Below, piece by piece: positions 53,016 through 59,232 of a stretch of DNA of 64,000 bases (position 1 is the first letter of the stretch; each line of letters begins with the position of its first letter). The translations under genes and the position numbers were made by a program. Source of the stretch: Ruminococcaceae bacterium YAD3003 (GTDB taxonomy: Bacteria; Bacillota; Clostridia; Saccharofermentanales; Saccharofermentanaceae); NCBI GenBank assembly GCA_900107185.1, contig FNPA01000008.1:1-64000 (forward strand), read 5' to 3'. Under the pieces are notes generated by a model, which searched no databases, had not been told where the DNA came from, and worked only from the letters and a program-made list of their open reading frames with translations.

Positions 53016-53489
53016 TTATGAATTTCCTTTCTTTTTTGGTTTAAATACACGCCAAGTACCGGTATTAGTAAATTGATTGGGTCCGATTGTTATTCGTCCA
53101 TTTGGCCATACCCATAGCGTGTCCGTTGGAGCTTTAACAGGCACTCCCATCTTGTTTGCCAGGTTTTGCGCAAACCCGAAATCTTTCTTGCCGGCACTAC
53201 AAGATAGAAGTCGGATTGGGCCTGATTTATAACCAACATCCTTTTTTATCATTAAAGCAACGGAACGATGATCAGGATATACCCATTTGCCGTTATAATA
53301 GTATTCGGCAGTATCAGGATTGCCGTGAATAACTACATCTGTATACCCGTCTTCGGCTTTAACACGCAAAGCAAACTGTTTCAGATTGTCTCCTGCACGA
53401 GATCCTACAAAGGACGAAGAAGCTCCCGCTGCGGATAAGAGTTTGGAACCGGCAGTTTCGCCGAATCCACCATGATATCCTGCCCCCAT
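53016..53489 (-). CDS. Small protein resembling a polymorphic-toxin C-terminal domain, with His-Gly and Ser-Cys dyad
   Basis: 157 residues, no signal peptide. VVIHGNP (His55) after a predicted strand and PIRLLSCSAGK (Cys97) after another recall the catalytic His-Cys arrangement of clan CD (caspase-like, e.g. C80) peptidases. The following GFAQNLANKMGVPVKAPTDTLWVWPNGRITIG is reminiscent of C-terminal domains of LXG/YD-type toxins. It begins GAGYHGGFGETAGSK, a Gly-rich start as in toxin linkers. The ATG overlaps the DUF4417 stop (TAATG) and has an excellent AGGGGGTGAT site. Activity and fold are inference; it could be a phage protein of other use. Confidence 0.75.
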   Translation of the reverse strand: MGAGYHGGFGETAGSKLLSAAGASSSFVGSRAGDNLKQFALRVKAEDGYTDVVIHGNPDTAEYYYNGKWVYPDHRSVALMIKKDVGYKSGPIRLLSCSAGKKDFGFAQNLANKMGVPVKAPTDTLWVWPNGRITIGPNQFTNTGTWRVFKPKKKGNS

Positions 53490-54160
53490 TATATCACCCC
53501 CTTTAACTTCTTCATTGCCTTGTAGAATTCGCTATCGAAATGCACAATCTCGATAGCCTGTTCTTTATATTGCTCAAAGATATTATCGGGGACAAATCCG
53601 TACACAACGATAACTTTAGGCTGGATTCTTTTTATTACAACAGAAAGACCCTCCGCAAAAATCCTTCTGTCTTCTTTGTTCTTTAATGTCCCATGAGAAC
53701 CGACAGCTATAACTCCGCCTTTAGAAATGCCATCACAACATATCCTATATGTGCGTTTATCACCGTATCGTATATTAGGAATAACGGTAACTCCATTCCT
53801 TTGTAACCAGCATCCAATAGCTCGACTGCGGTAGATATTCCATAGTTGCATTACAAACGGCATGTCACGGTAAAGACTAAAATCAGGAAGAATTACTCCA
53901 TTGTATTTCTTAAGGATCTCGAGATACTTATCCGGCTTACTCCATAATTTCTCGAAAAGATAATCATCCTCATAAAAATGTACCCATTGATTGTAATCCT
54001 TAGAGGATATTGCTTTTGAGAAGGGAATAAGTCTGTTTGGAACACAATTTGTCGGCTTAATTACGGGGAATTCGAACAAACCCGCAAACTCGGCAAATCT
54101 AACTAAATACGAATTGAAAACATCGCGACAATTGCGTCGCATAGAATTAGCAAGTGACAT
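53489..54160 (-). CDS. DUF4417 protein
   Basis: 223 residues. The core GVILPDFSLYRDMPFVMQLWN, then RAIGCWLQRNGVTVIPNIRYGD and the block VIAVGSHGTLKNKEDRRIFAEGL match DUF4417, a family found in phages, plasmids and Firmicutes islands; function unknown. The ATG at 54160 follows AAGGAGGTGG. It heads a three-gene operon with the toxin-like and immunity-like genes, each overlapping or abutting the next. Confidence 0.88.
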   Translation of the reverse strand: MSLANSMRRNCRDVFNSYLVRFAEFAGLFEFPVIKPTNCVPNRLIPFSKAISSKDYNQWVHFYEDDYLFEKLWSKPDKYLEILKKYNGVILPDFSLYRDMPFVMQLWNIYRSRAIGCWLQRNGVTVIPNIRYGDKRTYRICCDGISKGGVIAVGSHGTLKNKEDRRIFAEGLSVVIKRIQPKVIVVYGFVPDNIFEQYKEQAIEIVHFDSEFYKAMKKLKGVI

Positions 54161-54183
54161 TGCGGCCACCTCCTTCTTAAGAT

Positions 54184-54212
54184 AATTATTTTGAGGACTT
54201 CTCAAAACTCAA
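54184..54212 (-). promoter_or_regulatory. Promoter of the DUF4417 operon with an inverted repeat
   Basis: Minus strand TTGAGT (54207-54212), 17-bp spacer, ATAATT (54184-54189). The spacer is filled by a perfect inverted repeat TTTTGAG-N5-CTCAAAA (54189-54207), a probable operator. Its N5 spacing equals that of the repressor operators at 55372 and 55424, but the half sites differ. Confidence 0.5.
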
Positions 54213-54213
54213 A

Positions 54214-54303
54214 GGATGTGGCACAATATACGTGCGAATGTAGGGTGTGCTACATCCTATGAGAACACTGACTGAAGCTCCTCAGCTGATATCAGTGTTT
54301 TTT
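54214..54303 (+). ncRNA. Candidate structured small RNA between the two island operons
   Basis: An inverted repeat GGATGTGGCACA / TGTGCTACATCC (54214-54225, 54246-54257; one G-U type mismatch) is followed by AACACTGA ... TCAGTGTT (54264-54271, 54292-54299) and a T-run TTTTTTATTTT, i.e. a plus-strand Rho-independent terminator. No plus-strand gene leads into it, so the pair of hairpins may be a short RNA; alternatively it is a two-sided element of the phage-like region. No clear promoter is seen. Confidence 0.4.
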
Positions 54304-54328
54304 ATTTTATTAATAATCCCCCCTTTTA

Positions 54329-55003
54329 TTAGCCATTGTAATACCATCTATCTCGCTCCAGTTGTCTTTCGACTTCGTCAGAGAACAAATAATCTATAGG
54401 CTTGGGTGCTATAGTATCTAAGAATTCTGCAAACCTCATAAGAATAATATCGTCATACTCCTTCTCTTCATAACGACGCCATTCCGGTTGAATTTTGGAG
54501 AGCGTTGTAAGACGTTTATCTGCAGCAAGAGACGATACTTTAAAATTGTTAATTAGAAAATCTGGTGTAATCGATTTACCGCGCTTTATGCACTCAATCA
54601 GGATTTGCTCTGGCATTAATAACTGTGCTGCAAAATAGTTAGTTTCAATTTCCTGTTTTTTGTACAAATCAGATTGCGGATCAAGATTCATCTTATGACC
54701 AAGAATATAATGACCTAACTCATGACAACAGGAAAACCTTATATGATTACCTGTCTTTGCCTTGTTATAAAAAATAATCGATTGGCCGTGGTATTCTTGA
54801 AGCACAGCAGACTCACTGCCCCAGGCTCGAATGTTCACATTATACCTACTCCTGGCTTTATCAAACGAGCATAAAGCAATATCTGTATTTGCCTTGATGA
54901 AGGGCTTAATAAGAAAAGGAAAAGCATCAAGCTCCTTTCCGATGGCAAGAAGCTCATTAGCAGCAATATACGCTTTCGAGAAATCAGGATTAGAAGACGT
55001 CAT
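54329..55003 (-). CDS. ImmA/IrrE-type zinc metallopeptidase
   Basis: 224 residues. The zinc-binding helix is CCHELGHYILGH with His94, Glu95 and His98, and the third ligand Glu is in QEIETNYFAAQLLMP (~120). ImmA of ICEBs1 cleaves the element's repressor, and the gene directly follows the repressor here, overlapping it by 14 bases, so a derepression switch is likely. The start at 55003 (MTSSNP) is my choice from several nearby ATGs because GAGG lies 9 bases upstream. The C-terminal ~90 residues are helical without motifs. Confidence 0.9.
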   Translation of the reverse strand: MTSSNPDFSKAYIAANELLAIGKELDAFPFLIKPFIKANTDIALCSFDKARSRYNVNIRAWGSESAVLQEYHGQSIIFYNKAKTGNHIRFSCCHELGHYILGHKMNLDPQSDLYKKQEIETNYFAAQLLMPEQILIECIKRGKSITPDFLINNFKVSSLAADKRLTTLSKIQPEWRRYEEKEYDDIILMRFAEFLDTIAPKPIDYLFSDEVERQLERDRWYYNG

Positions 55004-55349
55004 CGTCGTCATCCTCGTCATTAAAAATATCGGCAAAGACAGCTTTAAGCACATTTTCTGCCTTTTTTAACTCTTCCTCGTTAAGCTTGCCAAGATTGCG
55101 CTGTAAAGCATTGAGTTTAGCATCTGTAGGCGCTTCCAATGAATTGTTGTTGCCAAGAAGATAATCCGTCGGCACGTTATAATACTCAGCAATCTTTACT
55201 AAAACATCACTTCTTGGCACTGAACCATTATTCTCCCACATGTTTACTCTGCTTTTTGTAACATTAAGCACTTTAGCAAGTTCATCCATGCTTACACCTT
55301 TCTTCTGTCTAAGTTCTTTCATCCTTTTCATAAATATCTCGTTAGCCAT
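54990..55349 (-). CDS. Cro/CI-family repressor of the island
   Basis: 119 residues. XRE helix-turn-helix at ~8-62: KRMKELRQKKGVSMDELAKVLNVTKSRVNMWENNGSVPRSDVLVKIAEYYNVPTDYLLG, then a short helical region rich in Lys/Leu and an Asp-rich end (DEDDDDD). The ribosome binding site AGGAGG is strong. It is transcribed from a sigma-A promoter with two cognate-looking operators, so it should autoregulate; no divergent gene faces it, unlike normal phage switches. Confidence 0.93.
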   Translation of the reverse strand: MANEIFMKRMKELRQKKGVSMDELAKVLNVTKSRVNMWENNGSVPRSDVLVKIAEYYNVPTDYLLGNNNSLEAPTDAKLNALQRNLGKLNEEELKKAENVLKAVFADIFNDEDDDDDVF

Positions 55350-55371
55350 ATTCAGAACCTCCTGTCTCCGT

Positions 55372-55440
55372 GTACAAAAAGATTGTACAATACAACGTGA
55401 AACGTGTCAATCAAAATTGCAATGTGCAATTATATTGCAC
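55372..55440 (-). promoter_or_regulatory. Repressor promoter with two operators GTRCAA-N5-TTGYAC
   Basis: Minus strand TTGACA (55405-55410), a 17-bp spacer and TACAAT (55382-55387). Two perfect inverted repeats of identical layout flank it: GTACAA-N5-TTGTAC (55372-55388, over the -10 and start) and GTGCAA-N5-TTGCAC (55424-55440, upstream of the -35). They are 52 bp apart, five helical turns, permitting cooperative binding. Confidence 0.85.
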
Positions 55441-55605
55441 ACCAATAAAATAGAAACCAGTGAACCACAAAACAATCTTTGCTGCCAGAATAATCCTCTT
55501 GCTTTTATGCTCTAATTAATAAAGATAACTTAGCATTCAGGCTAATGGTTATAAACATTTTTCGTTGTTTAAATCACTTTTTTCGGCCACTATATATCAA
55601 AAAAA

Positions 55606-55636
55606 CAAGGGGCTTGGAAAATCCCCAAACCCCTTG
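55606..55636 (-). terminator. tRNA-Arg terminator
   Basis: CAAGGGG / CCCCTTG stem with a long loop and TTTTTTT on the minus strand. Its proximal arm is part of the att repeat, so each junction builds its own hairpin with a different distal arm. Confidence 0.8.
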
Positions 55637-55688
55637 ATTTTACTGGTGATCGTGAGCGGATTCGAACCGCTGGCCTACCGCTTAGGAG
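55631..55688. repeat. Attachment-site copy (att, tRNA-proximal)
   Basis: 58 bp identical to 52402-52459; it comprises 13 bp downstream of tRNA-Arg plus 45 bp of the tRNA 3' half up to the anticodon loop. Confidence 0.9.
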
Positions 55689-55720
55689 GCGGTCGCTCTA
55701 TCCAGCTGAGCTACACAATC
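55644..55720 (-). tRNA. tRNA-Arg (anticodon CCU)
   Basis: A 77-nt cloverleaf with encoded CCA. Acceptor GATTGTG pairs with CACGATC; anticodon stem-loop CCGCCTCCTAAGCGG gives CCT; T-loop TTCGAAT. This is the intact copy at the island junction; a truncated copy is at 52415-52459. Confidence 0.95.
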
Positions 55721-55741
55721 AGGTCCTAAAAACCGAACGAG

Positions 55742-55750
55742 ATTATATCA
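55742..55750 (-). promoter_or_regulatory. tRNA-Arg promoter (extended -10)
   Basis: Minus strand TGATATAAT (TG-N-TATAAT) with TTTATA 17 bp upstream of the -10. It overlaps the last codons of the gene ending at 55748. Confidence 0.6.
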
Positions 55751-56896
55751 TAATCCCGGAAGACTATAAAGGCAGGTCTCCGCGAGCATGACTACCAGAG
55801 AAATAAGGATAAGATAGAACGGAAGGCCGTCTATATATCTCGATTTTGATACGAATATCAGTCGTCTTCTGATAACAGATAACAGGCCCGTCATTACGAT
55901 ATCCGTTGCACATATAAATACAACTGCGATCAGCAAATGAATTATCTTCGGCATGCCCGGATGTACCAGGAATACCAACGCAATAAATGCAGCAGCAAAT
56001 GAGACTTCGCTGATAAAATATCTCAATCCGAAAATAGATCTTCTCAAATTATGTCTTGCAGCATATACCGTAATCGAACCGAATAAGATAGCAACAAATT
56101 CACTTACCGGAAGCGCAATGATTCTGAACAGATCTTCATCAATAAACACTTTCAGAACATAGAGACTTGCGGTGCCTGCAAAACTGATTATGGCAAACAT
56201 TCCTCTAGAGAATACAAATCGCTTAAGTTCAGAAATATCTGCAACCGGAATATCCCAGAATTCAGTAAGTTTCTTTGACGTCGCAATTCTCGGAATGCCA
56301 GTAAGTCTTGAGAAAGCCCAGCTCATTATTATAAGGAATACAACAGAAACAAGGAGCATGATAAACAGATATCTCTTCTCAAAAACATAAGATATCAACA
56401 AACCGCAAATAGAACATGCCGTAGCAATAATGAACGGCAGGAATACTTCTGAACCAAAAGCAGGCTTTGTGTAGTTGTCGTTATCATCTTCCTTAAATCT
56501 GGCAAGAGACATAATTCCGATAGCCATTGGTACAAATCCTACTGACGCATATGCACTGCAAAAACCTAATCTGTATGAGAACTCCCCTGCTGCTATAAAC
56601 AATGCCATAACATATGCAAATGAAATGACTGAAAGATTTCTCGGCATAAAGAATCTCAATGTAAGTGACCAGATGAGAATACATGCCAAAGAACATGCTA
56701 CAGGCCACCAGATAAGGTTTCCCGGAATCAGGAATTCAATGCACAAAGATATTATCGAGTATCCGAGGAACAACGCACCTCTTGTCGAGAGATAACGCGC
56801 AGGCCTAATATGGAAAACCGTTATTTTCTCATCGATCTTCCTTCTGGACTGCTCATTATCGAACGGTGAATTGTATTTCTCAGTAAACAGACCCAT
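55748..56896 (-). CDS. Ten-helix membrane protein at the end of the Rnf-like operon, function unknown
   Basis: 382 residues; about ten hydrophobic segments, with one longer cytoplasmic loop (~150-165, FKEDDNDNYTKPAFGSE) and an N-terminal soluble stretch of ~40. Neither RnfA nor RnfE motifs are visible, although RnfA/E proteins are about half this length with six helices, so a fused or replaced subunit would be needed. It follows the RnfG-like gene by 3 bp with AAGGTAT before the ATG, so it is certainly part of the operon. Candidate for a new membrane partner. Confidence 0.8.
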   Translation of the reverse strand: MGLFTEKYNSPFDNEQSRRKIDEKITVFHIRPARYLSTRGALFLGYSIISLCIEFLIPGNLIWWPVACSLACILIWSLTLRFFMPRNLSVISFAYVMALFIAAGEFSYRLGFCSAYASVGFVPMAIGIMSLARFKEDDNDNYTKPAFGSEVFLPFIIATACSICGLLISYVFEKRYLFIMLLVSVVFLIIMSWAFSRLTGIPRIATSKKLTEFWDIPVADISELKRFVFSRGMFAIISFAGTASLYVLKVFIDEDLFRIIALPVSEFVAILFGSITVYAARHNLRRSIFGLRYFISEVSFAAAFIALVFLVHPGMPKIIHLLIAVVFICATDIVMTGLLSVIRRRLIFVSKSRYIDGLPFYLILISLVVMLAETCLYSLPGL

Positions 56897-56899
56897 ACG

Positions 56900-58252
56900 T
56901 TATACCTTCCACTTCAGATATTCCTTGAGGAATTTGTAACAGGTATTACAAGCCTTGATTACAGTTCTTGTCTGTTCGTATGCTTCAGGCGCAGGCTCGA
57001 TAAATGAAGCCATTTCCGACATCGGGAGGTTATCCAAACTGTCCGTAAAGATCTGATTTGCTGAATCTCCGTCAGGTGTCAGACCATCTTCTCCTGAATC
57101 GAATTCTCCTGAAGTATTTCCCTGCGTTTCGTCAGGCTGACTTACAGGTGTAATATCAGGAACAACAGTTGTGCTGGCTGTTCCCTTAATGTTTGCTTCG
57201 ATCTGTCTTACACCCAAATAACCTACGGCAACGCCGTCATCGTTATAAACGGTATATATTTCAGGTGTCTTCTCAAAAGAGAATACTACGTGGCCATCCT
57301 CATTGATGTACTCCAATTCCTCTGCATTCTTCTGGTACAGTTCAAACAGGATGACATCAAGGCCATGCATATAAGCATCCTTATCGTATCCTGCCTGTGA
57401 GTTGCTGATGCATTCCTTAGCGAGTTCAACAAATGGTCTGATATCACATGTAACACCATCTACGATATCAGTAGTACCGTCCGACTTCATTGCCAGACGG
57501 TCCGGATCCTGGCATTCAAGAAGAGCATGGCAAAGGTTATAGGACTGTGTAGCCCAGTCCAGACCTGAAATAACATATGCGCCCTTCAATGAAGCTTCGC
57601 CTCTGTCCTGGTTTGTCTTATCCGTACTGAACGCATCCCAGTTAACTCTGGTAATTACTCCGTTCTCAACTTCCATCTCCACATAATCGATGTAACGGCT
57701 TCGGTCATCGAACATACGCTGTGCATAGTAAACACCGTCTTTTAATCCTTTAACAGTGTACTTATCTGAATCATCGTCCTCGAAAACTTCTTCCGTAACG
57801 AAAGCAATAGGAATCTGTTTGCCAATAATCTTGTCCCTGATCATCTGCATATCACTGGTGGTGATTTCCAGAGTATTCTCATTGTTTGAAGTTACCAGTG
57901 CAAGATCCTTAACTCTCGTACTCTCATAATCAAGAGAAACAAGTATATTCAGATCTCTGCCGTCCGTTGACTGAACAGTCATATCGAAAACATAACCCAT
58001 CGGGCTGCCATGTTCATCAAAACCTATATAAGCACCATTTATCTCAGGAAAATCCTTGAGAGCCTTGCTCTTGATCTTCTCATAGTAAGAAGAATCCAAA
58101 ACGCTCAAAAATCTTGCGTGATACTCATTCTGAATACGCTTATTGGCATTGTCGTTAGACAGGAAATATCCGCCAATTACAACTGCAATTCCGATAACCA
58201 AAAGAAGTATTGCTTCAGTAATAAACTGCTTGAGCTGTGCATGCGTCATCAT
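56900..58252 (-). CDS. Enlarged RnfG-like protein with altered flavinylation motif
   Basis: 450 residues, about twice the length of RnfG. One N-terminal membrane helix (~10-31), then two beta-rich stretches: 70-130 (INGAYIGFDEHGSPMGYVFD, LNILVSLDYESTRVKDL) and 165-285, of the FMN_bind type (DGVYYAQRMFDD, VENGVITRVNWDAF). Where other members have VDxxSGATxTS, this reads VDGVTCDI (264-271), so the threonine that carries FMN seems replaced by isoleucine. A ~65-residue Thr/Asp-rich linker and a C-terminal Cys-containing helix (IKACNTCYKFLKEYLK) follow. It overlaps rnfD by 4 bases. Alignment was done by eye. Confidence 0.8.
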   Translation of the reverse strand: MMTHAQLKQFITEAILLLVIGIAVVIGGYFLSNDNANKRIQNEYHARFLSVLDSSYYEKIKSKALKDFPEINGAYIGFDEHGSPMGYVFDMTVQSTDGRDLNILVSLDYESTRVKDLALVTSNNENTLEITTSDMQMIRDKIIGKQIPIAFVTEEVFEDDDSDKYTVKGLKDGVYYAQRMFDDRSRYIDYVEMEVENGVITRVNWDAFSTDKTNQDRGEASLKGAYVISGLDWATQSYNLCHALLECQDPDRLAMKSDGTTDIVDGVTCDIRPFVELAKECISNSQAGYDKDAYMHGLDVILFELYQKNAEELEYINEDGHVVFSFEKTPEIYTVYNDDGVAVGYLGVRQIEANIKGTASTTVVPDITPVSQPDETQGNTSGEFDSGEDGLTPDGDSANQIFTDSLDNLPMSEMASFIEPAPEAYEQTRTVIKACNTCYKFLKEYLKWKV

Positions 58253-59232
58253 AATGCATCCACCTCCCTCGAACGGATCTTACGTCTGGATAATGTTTTC
58301 GAGAAGAAATCCAAAACGAAAGAAAGGAAGTTAACTGCAAGCACCGGAGCCAAGAGCGATACCATCGGACTTAAAAACGGCTTAGTTACAAGAGTCAGAA
58401 TCGCACACACAACACCTGCGAAAACGCCTGATGCAAATCTCGAAGGCATGGTCGTAAGGTCTCCCAACAGGAATACTGCAACGAAAACCGCACCGGAAGA
58501 CATGATATAAACAACCAATCCGTCAAAACCAAATGACTTTGTCTGGAGAATAGAAACTACAGGATATAAAACAATGAGCGTTACAAGATAAGATATCGGA
58601 GAATACAGTCTCATAGTTCCCTTCAATGTAAGGAAAACACCACCAATGAGAATACAGACAAAGCATGTTGTTCCGATTAAACCGGGATAGTTACCGGTAA
58701 TGAGTTCCAGGAATGAGAGATGATCAAAACTCGAGAGCTTAACGGGTTCGCCCTGGAAGATAAGACTCATCAGCGTAAATCTCGAATTTGATTCTCCGTA
58801 AGAGAAACCCTGAACAGCAGAAGGCATTATGAGTTCAATGCACAGTCTGCCTGCACAGGCAGGATTGATTATGTTACTTCCCGCTCCTCCGAACATCTGC
58901 TTGGTAATAACCGAAGCAAACAAAACTGCTGTAAGAGCAGTCAGAAGCGTTGTGTCCGGAGGCAGCATAAGAGCCAGTAGCAAACCTTCAACAAGTGAAC
59001 TGAGATCAAAATAATCTCCGCTGGTTCTCCTGTGAGTAAATCTCATACAAAGATTATCTGAGAGCACAAACATAGCCATGCAGAACAAAATCAATATAGC
59101 TGCTCTGATGCCATAGTAGAAGATTCCGCAAACTACGCACGGCACAAGAGAAGCTAAGAACGTCATATAGATATATGGTGCGTTCTTATCCGTATGGATA
59201 AAAGGTGCAAGCTGTCTGTTATCACCACTCAT
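58249..59232 (-). CDS. RnfD-like membrane subunit
   Basis: 327 residues with about nine membrane helices. Recognisable RnfD/NqrB features: VEGLLLALMLPPDTTLL, MFGGAGSNIINPACAGRL, and GNYPGLIGTTCFVCILIGG (normal GNxPGSIGETS). At ~150-153 the flavin-binding SGATPL motif reads SRFTLM; a threonine (153) may survive but the context is changed. It would conduct electrons across the membrane in an Rnf complex. Overlaps rnfC and the rnfG-like gene by 4 bases each. Confidence 0.85.
   Translation of the reverse strand: MSGDNRQLAPFIHTDKNAPYIYMTFLASLVPCVVCGIFYYGIRAAILILFCMAMFVLSDNLCMRFTHRRTSGDYFDLSSLVEGLLLALMLPPDTTLLTALTAVLFASVITKQMFGGAGSNIINPACAGRLCIELIMPSAVQGFSYGESNSRFTLMSLIFQGEPVKLSSFDHLSFLELITGNYPGLIGTTCFVCILIGGVFLTLKGTMRLYSPISYLVTLIVLYPVVSILQTKSFGFDGLVVYIMSSGAVFVAVFLLGDLTTMPSRFASGVFAGVVCAILTLVTKPFLSPMVSLLAPVLAVNFLSFVLDFFSKTLSRRKIRSREVDAL

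Larger units (their letters stand above)
52402..55688. mobile_element. Small genomic island integrated at tRNA-Arg(CCU)
   Basis: Two perfect 58-bp direct repeats (52402-52459 and 55631-55688), one of them part of the intact tRNA-Arg gene, enclose 3.2 kb. The content is mobile-element-like: a Cro/CI repressor with operators, an ImmA/IrrE peptidase, a DUF4417 gene, a toxin-like protein and a candidate immunity protein, all on the minus strand. No integrase, excisionase, replication or structural genes are present. It is either a relic that lost its integrase or a satellite mobilised by another element. Confidence 0.85.

Noticed and set aside
55748-56896. RnfA or RnfE subunit
   Set aside because: It is about twice as long with about ten helices and lacks the conserved RnfA/E helix motifs; annotated as an unknown membrane protein.
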